In this document: positions 22,902 to 28,606 of the stretch, one piece after another
Position numbering within the stretch: the stretch's first letter is position 1
Layout of the letters: each line of letters begins with the position of its first letter
From: an uncultured Caulobacter sp.
GTDB taxonomy: Bacteria > Pseudomonadota > Alphaproteobacteria > Caulobacterales > Caulobacteraceae
Length of the DNA stretch: 28,606 nucleotides
Direction: 5' to 3'
NCBI RefSeq assembly: GCF_937900395.1
Contig: NZ_CALCDX010000088.1
Location: 1 to 28,606, forward strand
Position numbers and translations under genes: made by a program
The notes under the pieces: generated by a model
Told to the model about the DNA's origin: nothing
The model's input: the letters and a program-made list of their open reading frames with translations, nothing else
Databases searched by the model: none

Positions 22902-22915
22902 GAGCGGCTCATGGT
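22897..22915. promoter_or_regulatory. 19-bp palindrome over the TSUP start codon
   Basis: ACCATGAGC-G-GCTCATGGT is a perfect inverted repeat around one central base. The ATG of the permease (minus strand, 22899-22901) is in one arm. It could be an operator or an mRNA structure at the start codon. Confidence 0.4.
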
Positions 22916-22933
22916 CCCGTTCGACGCATCAGG

Positions 22934-22962
22934 CAAAGAAAAAGGGGCCCGAGAGGCCCCTT
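22934..22962 (-). terminator. Intrinsic terminator after the DUF6481-like gene
   Basis: On the minus strand the stem AAGGGGCC-TCTCG-GGCCCCTT (22942-22961) is followed by TTTTTCTTTG. It begins six bases after the TAA of the upstream gene and separates it from the TSUP gene. Confidence 0.9.
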
Positions 22963-22967
22963 GATCC

Positions 22968-23357
22968 TTAACCCAGCAGGTGAGCCCACTGGTGGGCGCG
23001 CGACTGCTTGCTATTGGTCGTCTTGCCCAGGGCGCGCAGTTCGTCGCGCTCCTTGGCCTTTTCTTCCTTGCGGACGCGCATCTCGGCGGCTTCGAGAGCC
23101 TTGCGCTCCTTGCGCTCGGCGCGCTTGGCGGCCATCAGCTCTTCCTGGCGAGCCAGGGCTTCGAGGCGGGCCTTTTCCTTGGCTTCGGCGCGGGCGGCGC
23201 GGACGGCTTCGAGTTCGGCGGCGCGAAGCTCTTCGCGCTTATCGAAATCCGGATCCTGGACCGTCGGCTTGGCCTTGAACTTGGCCAGCATGGCCTTCTT
23301 GGCTTCCTGTTGCGCGGCGAGGCGATCGGCGAATCCGGTGTTCTTCAGGTGCGACAT
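22968..23357 (-). CDS. DUF6481-like highly charged helical protein
   Basis: The protein has 129 residues and begins MSHLKNTGFADRLAAQQEAKKAMLAKFKAKP, a start I associate with the alphaproteobacterial DUF6481 family. Residues about 40-110 are a continuous Lys/Arg/Glu/Ala helix, for example RAEAKEKARLEALARQEEL, probably a single helix or coiled coil. There is no signal peptide and no catalytic motif. The C-terminus is NSKQSRAHQWAHLLG. Function unknown; a nucleic-acid or ribosome association would fit the charge but is not shown. It is divergent from the atp operon and followed by a strong terminator, so it is transcribed alone. Confidence 0.85.
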   Translation of the reverse strand: MSHLKNTGFADRLAAQQEAKKAMLAKFKAKPTVQDPDFDKREELRAAELEAVRAARAEAKEKARLEALARQEELMAAKRAERKERKALEAAEMRVRKEEKAKERDELRALGKTTNSKQSRAHQWAHLLG

Positions 23358-23432
23358 GAATCTTCGTATTGTTTGGAGGCGGCGGCTCTAAAGCCCAGAT
23401 CGACGAAAAAATCAATGCGTCATCGAGGCCGA

Positions 23433-23458
23433 GCCGCTCCTTGCCTAGGGGGAGCGGC
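23433..23458. other. Stem-loop in the 360-base gap between DUF6481 and atpI
   Basis: GCCGCTCC at 23433-23440 pairs with GGAGCGGC at 23451-23458. There is no T-run. It could be part of the 5' leader of the minus-strand gene. The remainder of the gap 23358-23717 contains the atp promoter candidate and no protein-like frame. Confidence 0.4.
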
Positions 23459-23614
23459 GCTTAAAGAACGCCTGCTAGATAGGAAGTCGTTCCCGATCCG
23501 AAAGACCCCGCCTCGCCCTCCCCGCGGGAAGATTGGGGTCGGTTTTGCCCGCCTGACGGAGGGGAAGGCGAAAACTTCAAATATTCCGGCCACTTGCCTT
23601 GCGCAGCGGTCACC

Positions 23615-23640
23615 TTGACGCACCGCAGCGAGGTCTATAG
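23615..23640 (+). promoter_or_regulatory. Candidate promoter of the atp Fo operon
   Basis: TTGACGC at 23615-23621 exactly matches the Caulobacter -35 consensus TTGACGS, and GTCTATAG at 23633-23640 resembles the -10 GCTANAWC; 11 bases separate them, within the expected 10-14. Transcription would begin near 23648, giving an atpI leader of about 70 bases. Confidence 0.6.
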
Positions 23641-23717
23641 GTTCCGCGCCGATCAAGCCGGCCGGAAGAGCGCTTTTTTATGGCGCGTCCTCGGCGCTTT
23701 CGGACCTGCCGCTTCCC

Positions 23718-24101
23718 ATGCCCAAGGCCGACGAACCGAACGACAAGGCTCCGCACAGCCTCGACGCTCGGCTCGCCGCATTTGAGGCGCGGAGGGCGGC
23801 GGAAAAGCCCGTCAAGGCCCAGTCCGAGAGAGCCCAGCAGGACGGCTACCGTCTGCTGGCGGACCTGATCGGGGGCGTTTTGGTGGGTCTCGGCTTCGGC
23901 TGGCTTCTCGACCACTACGTCCACACGAGCCCCTGGGGCATGGTCGGCGGTCTGCTGATCGGCCTCGGGCTCGCGATTTTCTCCATCGTCCGCAAGGCGA
24001 TGAAACTGAGCGCGCAGGCGTCGGCCCCGTCCCCGGTTCCGGGGAAGACCGACGGAGACACGGGAGACGGGCCTACCGTCCCCAAGCAGAAGAGAGACTA
24101 G
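23718..24101 (+). CDS. atpI: ATP synthase protein I (AtpI/AtpZ family)
   Basis: The protein has 127 residues. Two membrane helices lie near residues 47-66 (DLIGGVLVGLGFGWLLDHYV) and 72-92 (WGMVGGLLIGLGLAIFSIVRK), with the Gly-rich pattern of this family. AtpI assists assembly of the c-ring or handles Mg2+ in other bacteria; the role is known by family only. Charged, Pro-rich tails flank the membrane part. It is the first gene of the Fo operon and ends six bases before atpB. Confidence 0.88.
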   Translation: MPKADEPNDKAPHSLDARLAAFEARRAAEKPVKAQSERAQQDGYRLLADLIGGVLVGLGFGWLLDHYVHTSPWGMVGGLLIGLGLAIFSIVRKAMKLSAQASAPSPVPGKTDGDTGDGPTVPKQKRD

Positions 24102-24106
24102 GGCCG

Positions 24107-24868
24107 ATGGCCGATCCGATGCACCAGTTCCAGATCCAGAAGATCGTGGAACTGCCCACCGTGACCGTTCCGGGCCTGGGCGCCATCGATCTTTCGATCA
24201 CCAACTCCGTGGCCGCGATGATGTCGGCCGCGCTGCTGATCATCGGCTTCTACAGCCTGGCGGCCCGCAAGGCCGTGGTGCCGGGCCGCCTGCAGGCGGT
24301 GGGCGAGATGCTCTACGGCCTGGTCGACGGGCTGGCGGAATCCATCATCGGCCACGACGGCAAGAAGTTCCTGCCGTTCGTGTTCACGCTGTTCTCGTTC
24401 GTGCTGTTCATGAACATGCAGGGCATGTTCCTGGTCTTCACCGCGACCTCGCAGCTGGCCGTGACCCTGACGCTGGGCCTGATGGTCATCCTGACCGTGG
24501 TCGCCGTCGGCTTCGCCAAGAACGGCCTGAAGTTCTTCAAGCTGTTCGCCCCCTCGGGCGTGCCGTGGCCGCTGTACTTCCTGCTGGTGCCGATCGAGAT
24601 CCTGTCGTTCCTGATCCGTCCGATCACCCTCGGCCTTCGTCTGTTCGGCAACATGCTGGGCGGCCACGTGGTGCTGAAGATCTTCGCCGGCTTCGTGATC
24701 GCCCTGGGCGGTCTCGGCGTGCTGGGCTGGGCGGGTTCCGCCCTGGCCCTGACCTCGGTCGTCGCCCTGACGGCCCTCGAGTTCATGGTGGCCTTCCTCC
24801 AGGCCTTCGTGTTCGCGGTGCTCACCTGCGTCTATCTCAACGACGTCGTGCACCTCGACAGCCACTGA
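24107..24868 (+). CDS. atpB: ATP synthase Fo subunit a
   Basis: The protein has 253 residues and forms the proton half-channels against the c-ring. The essential Arg is Arg178 in GLRLFGNMLGGHVVL. The N-terminal part has the family start MHQFQIQKIVELP, and the last helix ends LTCVYLNDVVHLD, as in alphaproteobacterial subunit a. Five or six membrane helices are visible. It is cotranscribed with atpI and atpE. Confidence 0.96.
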   Translation: MADPMHQFQIQKIVELPTVTVPGLGAIDLSITNSVAAMMSAALLIIGFYSLAARKAVVPGRLQAVGEMLYGLVDGLAESIIGHDGKKFLPFVFTLFSFVLFMNMQGMFLVFTATSQLAVTLTLGLMVILTVVAVGFAKNGLKFFKLFAPSGVPWPLYFLLVPIEILSFLIRPITLGLRLFGNMLGGHVVLKIFAGFVIALGGLGVLGWAGSALALTSVVALTALEFMVAFLQAFVFAVLTCVYLNDVVHLDSH

Positions 24869-24915
24869 TCAACCTTTAGTCTTTCAACCAATACCCTTCT
24901 CAAGGAGTCTCAATC

Positions 24916-25140
24916 ATGGACGCTGCTGCTGCTAAGTACATCGGCGCTGGTCTGGCCATGCTCGGCATGATCGGCGCGGGCGTGGGCCTGGGCGTGATGT
25001 TCGGCAACTACTTCCAAGGCGCCCTGCGCAACCCGACGGCCGCCGCTCAAGAGCGCCCGATGCTGTTCCTGGGCATGGCCCTGACGGAAGCCCTGGGCAT
25101 CTTCGCCCTGGTTATCGCCTTCCTGATCCTGTTCTCGTAA
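24916..25140 (+). CDS. atpE: ATP synthase Fo subunit c
   Basis: The protein has 74 residues in two membrane helices. The proton-binding Glu58 lies in LTEALGIFALVIAFLILF, and the polar loop has the conserved ALRNP at residues 36-40. The first helix carries the GxGxG packing pattern (GAGVGLGVMFG). The ring binds several copies per enzyme. AAGGAG at 24902-24907 is the best ribosome binding site in the operon, and a strong hairpin follows the stop, both suited to higher output of subunit c. Confidence 0.97.
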   Translation: MDAAAAKYIGAGLAMLGMIGAGVGLGVMFGNYFQGALRNPTAAAQERPMLFLGMALTEALGIFALVIAFLILFS

Positions 25141-25152
25141 TCCGATCCCCGG

Positions 25153-25198
25153 GGCGCGGCGCTTCACCGGAAGCGACGCGCCTCGATTTCTGTTTTCT
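25153..25198 (+). terminator. Stem-loop and T-rich stretch right after atpE
   Basis: GGCGCG-G-CGCTTC-ACCG-GAAGCG-A-CGCGCC (25153-25182) is a 12-bp stem with one mismatch, followed by TCGATTTCTGTTTTCT. It looks like a partial terminator or RNA-stabilising element inside the operon, since atpG and atpF follow on the same strand. Confidence 0.6.
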
Positions 25199-25265
25199 CG
25201 CGCTTTCTGGAGCGGGCCGGATCACGGTCCGCTTCAAGCGCAATAGCTGAGAGGCGCCTTCGCCC

Positions 25266-25805
25266 ATGGCGACGGAACATCAAGGCACGACCGAGACGAC
25301 GGAAGCCCCCAAGGGCCACGAAGGCGGCGGCGGTCTTCCGCAGCTGCAGTTCGAGCACTGGGGCGGTCAGATCGTCTGGCTCCTGCTCATCTTCGCCGTG
25401 CTTTACGCGGTGCTGTCCAAGGGCCTCCTGCCCCGCGTCAGCGGCGCGATCGAGGAACGCGGCGCCAAGATCGCCGGCGACATCGCCGACGCCCGTCGCA
25501 TGAAGGACGAGGCCGAGGCTCAGGCTCGCGCGGCCGCCGCCGAGGTGGCCGAGGCCCGCGCCAAGGCCCAGAAGACGGCCGCCGACGCGAAGGCCAAGGC
25601 TTCGGCCGAAGCCGCCGAGCGTCAGGCCAAGGAAGAGGCCGCCCTGGCCGAGAAGCTGGCCGCGGCCGAGGCTTCGATCCAGACCGCTCGCGACCAGGCC
25701 ATGAGCCAGGTCCGCGTGGTGGCTCAGGACACCGCCGGCGCGATCGTCGAAAAGCTGACCGGCAAGGCGGCCTCGGCCGCCGAGCTGAAGTCGGCTCTGG
25801 CTTAA
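25266..25805 (+). CDS. atpG: ATP synthase Fo subunit b'
   Basis: The protein has 179 residues. An N-terminal tail (HQGTTETTEAPKGHEGGGG) precedes one membrane helix (IVWLLLIFAVLYAVLSKGLLP) and then a long Ala/Glu/Lys-rich helix of the peripheral stalk. Its N-terminal region and ISGAIEERGAKI-like boundary (here VSGAIEERGAKI) fit the b' type found in photosynthetic and other alphaproteobacteria, where one b' pairs with one b. The symbol follows the alphaproteobacterial convention and is sometimes written atpX or atpF2. The 125-base gap before it holds the atpE hairpin. Confidence 0.92.
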   Translation: MATEHQGTTETTEAPKGHEGGGGLPQLQFEHWGGQIVWLLLIFAVLYAVLSKGLLPRVSGAIEERGAKIAGDIADARRMKDEAEAQARAAAAEVAEARAKAQKTAADAKAKASAEAAERQAKEEAALAEKLAAAEASIQTARDQAMSQVRVVAQDTAGAIVEKLTGKAASAAELKSALA

Positions 25806-25815
25806 GGGACGGACC

Positions 25816-26325
25816 ATGGAACACGAATCCCTGTTCAGCCTCTCGAACCCGGAATTCTGGGTTCTGGTCGCCCTGGTGGTCTTCTTTGGCCTGCTGGTCT
25901 TCCTGAAGGTCCTGCCGGGCGCCCTGTTCGGCGCGCTCGACAACTACTCGGCCAAGATCAAGGCCGAGCTGGATGAGGCCCAACAGCTGCGGGAAGAGGC
26001 CCAGGCCCTGCTCGCGGACGTGAAGGCCCAGCGCGACGAGGCCGAGCGCCAAGCCGCGGCCATGCTGGAAGCCGCCAAGGCCGACGCCAAGCGTCTGGCC
26101 GAGGAAGCCAAGGAAAAGCTCGAGGAGCAGATCAAGCGCCGCGCCGAGATGGCCGAGCGCAAGATCGCCCAGGCCGAGGCGCAAGCCGCCGCCGACGTGA
26201 AGGCCGCCGCGGTGGATCTCGCCGCCCAGGCCGCCGAGACGGTCCTCGCCGCCCGCCTGGCCGGCGCCAAGACCGACCCGCTGGCGGACGCCGCCATCGG
26301 CCAGATGGGCGCCAAGCTGCAATAG
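25816..26325 (+). CDS. atpF: ATP synthase Fo subunit b
   Basis: The protein has 169 residues. One membrane helix (FWVLVALVVFFGLLVFLKVLP) near residues 13-33 is followed by the stalk helix beginning ALFGALDNYSAKIKAELDEAQ, with regular Glu/Lys/Arg periodicity. The C-terminus ends AAIGQMGAKLQ. It is 10 bases after b' and closes the operon; a strong terminator follows. Confidence 0.95.
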   Translation: MEHESLFSLSNPEFWVLVALVVFFGLLVFLKVLPGALFGALDNYSAKIKAELDEAQQLREEAQALLADVKAQRDEAERQAAAMLEAAKADAKRLAEEAKEKLEEQIKRRAEMAERKIAQAEAQAAADVKAAAVDLAAQAAETVLAARLAGAKTDPLADAAIGQMGAKLQ

Positions 26326-26353
26326 CGGCTCGCGACATCGGGTAGACAAAAAG

Positions 26354-26390
26354 AAGGGCGCGGATCGCAAGGTCCGCGCCCTTTTCTTGT
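26354..26390 (+). terminator. Intrinsic terminator of the atp Fo operon
   Basis: AAGGGCGCGGA (26354-26364) pairs with TCCGCGCCCTT (26373-26383), an 11-bp stem and eight-base loop followed by TTCTTGT. A second hairpin, CCCTCTCTCT-A-AGAGAGAGGG (26397-26417), lies just beyond and may serve the opposite strand. Confidence 0.9.
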
Positions 26391-26430
26391 TTGGATCCCT
26401 CTCTCTAAGAGAGAGGGTTTGGTCGAAGTC

Positions 26431-26874
26431 CTACGCCGCTGTCGCCCGCTTCCGCTCCACGTAGTTCTTCACGCGCTTGCGGGTCTTCTTCAGCAGCCGC
26501 CAGCGGGCCTTGCGCAGGACCAGCTTCTCGGTGCGGAGCATCTGTTGCCAGACGACCAGCAGCACCTCGGGCTCGCGGCGCATCAGGCGCCGGATCGGGA
26601 ACACCAGCTTGGGGTGGCGGCGCTGCCAGCGGATGAAGGTCTTCCGGGCCTGGAACGAGTAGCGCAGGACGATCATGAGGCCGATGACCAGCAGCGGCAG
26701 GCCGACGTGCCCCGGCAGCGGCGTCAGCACCGCGCCAGCCAGGATCACCAGGGCGCCGAAGCCGATGGCGATCCAGCGAAAGGCGCGCGCGGCCGACTCG
26801 CGCAGCAGCAAGGCCAGGCGCGCGCGGCGCCGAACCCTGTGCTTGATGTCGATCGTCGCGACCGTGGGCGTCAC
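26431..26874 (-). CDS. Small membrane protein, paralogue B
   Basis: The protein has 147 residues from GTG 26874. The middle contains two membrane helices in one hairpin: WIAIGFGALVILAGAVLTPLPG then HVGLPLLVIGLMIVLRYSF. The loop PLPGxxGLPL resembles the PGPGW-type small membrane proteins. After it comes a very basic tail (ARKTFIRWQRRHPKLVFPIRRLMRREPEVLLV then ARWRLLKKTRKRVKNYVERKR). It is highly similar to the gene directly upstream. The GTG overlaps the upstream TGA (GTGA), a coupled pair. Function unknown. Confidence 0.72.
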   Translation of the reverse strand: MTPTVATIDIKHRVRRRARLALLLRESAARAFRWIAIGFGALVILAGAVLTPLPGHVGLPLLVIGLMIVLRYSFQARKTFIRWQRRHPKLVFPIRRLMRREPEVLLVVWQQMLRTEKLVLRKARWRLLKKTRKRVKNYVERKRATAA

Positions 26875-27290
26875 TGTCCGTTGCGCCTCGCCGCCCGGCG
26901 CTTCAGCGACTTGCGCCAGCGGACGGCCACCCGCCAGCGGCGCGGCACGACCAGGCGTTCGATGCGCAGGGCCTGCTGCCAAGCCACCAGCACGACCTCT
27001 GGCTCGCGACGCAGCAGGCGGCGCAGCGGGAAGATCAGCTTGGGGTGAGCGTGCTGGAAGCGCACGAACTGCTTGCGGGCCTTGAACGAGTTGCGCAGCA
27101 CCAGCATCAGGCCGACGACGGTCAGCGGCAGGCCCATCGGGCCCGGCAGCGGCGCGATGACGATGCCGCAGATCACCAGCAGCACGCCCAGACTGACCAG
27201 AATGACGCGCAGGAATCGCGCGATGAGCTCACGGGCGAGGTCATCGGCGGTGCGTCGGGCGCGCGGCATGGCAAGGGCGATGGCGGTCAT
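26871..27290 (-). CDS. Small membrane protein, paralogue A
   Basis: The protein has 139 residues from ATG 27290; ATG 27269 is an alternative and no good ribosome binding site decides between them. It has the same architecture as paralogue B: a two-helix hairpin around PLPGPMGLPL (VILVSLGVLLVICGIVIAPLPG, TVVGLMLVLRNSF), then a basic tail with KARKQFVRFQHAHPKLIFPLRRLLRREPEVVLVAWQQALRIERL. The shared ARKxFxRxxxxHPKLxFPxRRLxRREPEVxLV block shows a tandem duplication. Function unknown; an envelope or inner-membrane role with cytoplasmic nucleic acid or lipid contact is conceivable. Confidence 0.72.
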   Translation of the reverse strand: MTAIALAMPRARRTADDLARELIARFLRVILVSLGVLLVICGIVIAPLPGPMGLPLTVVGLMLVLRNSFKARKQFVRFQHAHPKLIFPLRRLLRREPEVVLVAWQQALRIERLVVPRRWRVAVRWRKSLKRRAARRNGQ

Positions 27291-27347
27291 GGGAGGACAA
27301 CGAGCTTGCGCGCCGCATGCTCCCTGGATCACCCAGTCAACCCCGAC

Positions 27348-27395
27348 GCGCCCTCCCGATATGTGGAGCCAGGAGGGCGCCGTAAAGGCGCCCTC
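27348..27395. other. Three-segment alternative hairpin downstream of gcvPB
   Basis: GCGCCCTCC (27348-27356) can pair with GGAGGGCGC (27372-27380), or GAGGGCGCC (27373-27381) can pair with GGCGCCCTC (27387-27395). The two pairings exclude each other. It lies between gcvPB and paralogue A, in the gap 27291-27421, and may be a terminator variant without a T-run. Confidence 0.5.
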
Positions 27396-27421
27396 TGGTC
27401 GCAAGGGGGGTATGGAGAATG

Positions 27422-28117
27422 CTATTCAGCCGCCAGTGGCGCCGCGGCCACAGGTTTCCACTTCAACCGGGGCTTGCGGGCCGCCTGGGTCTCATCCAGG
27501 CGCCGGAGCGGGGCGTGGAACGGGGCGCCCTTGAAACGCTCCGTATCCCCCGCCTTGGCGGCGCCGGCCAGGGCCCGGAGCGCGCCGATGAAGCGATCCA
27601 GCTCCTGACGGCTCTCCGTCTCGGTCGGCTCGATCAGCATCGCGCCATGCACCACCAGCGGGAAGTACATGGTCATGGGGTGGAAGCCCTCGTCGATCAT
27701 CGCCTTGGCGAAGTCGAGCGTGGTGACCCCGGTGCCTTCCAGCCAGGCGTCGTCGAACAGCGCCTCGTGCATGCACGGACCGTCCGGGAAGGCCGGGCTC
27801 ATCACGTCCTTCAGGCGCGCCTTGATGTAATTGGCGTTCAGCACCGCGTCCTCGGCCGCTTGCTTGAGCCCATCCGCGCCGTGGCTCAGCATGTAGGCGT
27901 AGGCGCGGACATACATGCCCATCTGGCCGTGGAAGGCGCTCATGCGGCCAAAAGCGGTCTTGGCGTCGTCGTCGCCGGCGTGCTCGGCCAGCGCAAAGCC
28001 GTTGTCCGGGGCATCGCCCGAGATGCGGGCCAGCTCGTCGGCGCCGAAGCTGGCGATGCTCACCTCGCCCAGGCCCGACAGGTCGGTGGCGAACAGTACG
28101 TGTCGATAGTCCTGCAT
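27422..28117 (-). pseudogene. gcvPB: Glycine dehydrogenase subunit 2 C-terminal part, fused to unrelated N-terminus
   Basis: The 232-codon frame from ATG 28117 has GcvPB sequence from about residue 38 on: EHAGDDDAKTAFGRMSAFHG, LKDVMSPAFPDGPCMHEALF, LEGTGVTTLDFAKAMIDEGFHPMTMYFP and HGAMLIEPTE. GcvPB is the PLP-binding half of the glycine cleavage system P-protein, normally about 520 residues; here the PLP-lysine region and everything upstream are missing. The first 37 or so residues (MQDYRHVLFATDLSGLGE...) instead resemble the start of a universal stress protein, with its own GGAG ribosome site. The partner gcvPA is not upstream. The change of sequence near 28010-28060 marks a recombination or assembly junction. 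The fused product is unlikely to work as a P-protein. Confidence 0.78.
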
Positions 28118-28195
28118 GACGCGATCTCCGGGCTGCACTGGGCGGGACCGATCCGCGCCCGGGGAGTCTCAGGCGACGGCCGGCAGACGTCCGGC

Positions 28196-28423
28196 TGCGA
28201 CGAGCCGGTGGCGTTCGGTGGTCAGGTCGCGGTGCGTGCGGCCGAACTCCCCGAAACTGAGTTCGCCGCCAATCTGCCGAAGTGGCGCGCGGCGATCGAC
28301 AGCGGGCGCAAATCGGCCGACGACATCATCGCGATGGTCAGCACGCGCGGCGTGCTCAGCGATGAGCAGAAGCGGCTGATTCGCGAAGCGGCGCCGACCA
28401 AGGCGGAAGGGGACGCGGCATGA
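28196..28423 (+). CDS. C-terminal part of a phage-type protein upstream of the YqaJ exonuclease
   Basis: The frame ends ...ETEFAANLPKWRAAIDSG, KSADDIIAMVSTRGVLSDEQ and AAPTKAEGDAA, then a TGA at 28421-28423. The Trp/Ser/Gly pattern and its position before a YqaJ-like gene recall the C-terminal tails of phage single-strand annealing proteins (RecT-like), but this is a weak match. The start is not visible: reading upstream runs into the gcvPB junction, so this is probably a fragment. It overlaps the next ATG (ATGA), a normal phage-operon coupling. Confidence 0.5.
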   Translation, partial: CDEPVAFGGQVAVRAAELPETEFAANLPKWRAAIDSGRKSADDIIAMVSTRGVLSDEQKRLIREAAPTKAEGDAA

Positions 28424-28606
28424 AAACCGTCAACCTCATCCAGGGCTCGCCCGATTGGCACGCGCACCGCGCCGCGCACTGGAACGCGAGCGATACGCCA
28501 GTGATGCTCGGCATCAGCCCGCACGCATCGCGCCTGGAATTGCTGCACGCGATGCACACCGGCGTAGGTCGCGAGTTCAGCGCCTACGTGCAGAAGATCC
28601 TCGACA
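28420..28606 (+). CDS. YqaJ-like viral recombinase/exonuclease, N-terminal part (runs off the window)
   Basis: From ATG 28420 the frame reads MKTVNLIQGSPDWHAHRAAH then WNASDTPVMLGISPHASRLE and continues to the window end. The SPxWHxHRxxHxNASDxPxMLG start is characteristic of YqaJ/lambda-exonuclease-like phage nucleases, which resect DNA ends for annealing recombination. It is partial, about 62 codons. The ATGA overlap ties it to the preceding fragment. Confidence 0.72.
   Translation, partial: MKTVNLIQGSPDWHAHRAAHWNASDTPVMLGISPHASRLELLHAMHTGVGREFSAYVQKILD

Overview
This window looks like a chromosomal segment of a Caulobacter species (Alphaproteobacteria). It has high G+C and strong third-position G/C bias. 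It carries the GANTC methyltransferase gene ccrM with two GANTC sites in its leader, an ATP synthase Fo operon with the split b'/b subunits typical of alphaproteobacteria, and several intergenic inverted-repeat elements of the kind scattered through caulobacter genomes. All identifications are from reading translations and motifs; no database search was run.

Layout. 1-2060: an inverted-repeat element, then a YCII/DGPF gene and an ECF sigma factor in the same frame, separated by one TAG and with no ordinary start codon for the sigma factor. 2069-6672: dihydroorotase-like amidohydrolase and GT9 heptosyltransferase-like gene (both minus strand), YgfZ-like folate-binding protein, a secreted NPPG-repeat protein, and DNA-3-methyladenine glycosylase I. 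6773-10200: an atypical lower-G+C block with a 933-residue repeat protein that has a membrane C-terminus, followed by a frameshifted dehydrogenase remnant. 10185-12228 (minus strand): a compact cluster of a His/Asp-rich exported protein, cytochrome b561 and a membrane-anchored LuxR-type regulator, next to an unknown membrane protein. 12320-21920: a conserved housekeeping block of GH16 glucanase, RNase HII, CcrM, MutY, a DUF721/DciA-like protein, two DsbA-like thioredoxin-fold proteins and SMC. 22110-23357: a TSUP (TauE/SafE) permease and a DUF6481-like charged protein with a clear terminator. 23615-26390: an atpI-atpB-atpE-atpG(b')-atpF operon with a candidate promoter, a hairpin just after atpE and a terminal hairpin. 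26431-27290: two tandem paralogous small membrane proteins. 27422-28606: the C-terminal half of glycine dehydrogenase subunit 2 (gcvPB) that changes abruptly into unrelated sequence and phage recombination genes.

Functional links. The central block joins chromosome biology (SMC, DciA-like helicase loader), DNA repair (MutY, Tag, RNase HII) and cell-cycle DNA methylation (CcrM). Several genes (tag, rnhB, GH16, the DUF721 gene, GT9) have a Caulobacter-like -10 element placed so that transcription would begin at or next to the start codon, suggesting leaderless mRNAs.

Most worth a second look: the start-less sigma factor in frame with its YCII partner; the 933-residue repeat protein; the His/Asp-rich-b561-LuxR cluster with a hairpin over its ribosome binding site; the hairpin after atpE; and the right-hand end, which is either a phage-associated rearrangement or a chimeric assembly. 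I found no tRNA, rRNA, CRISPR array or intact insertion sequence.
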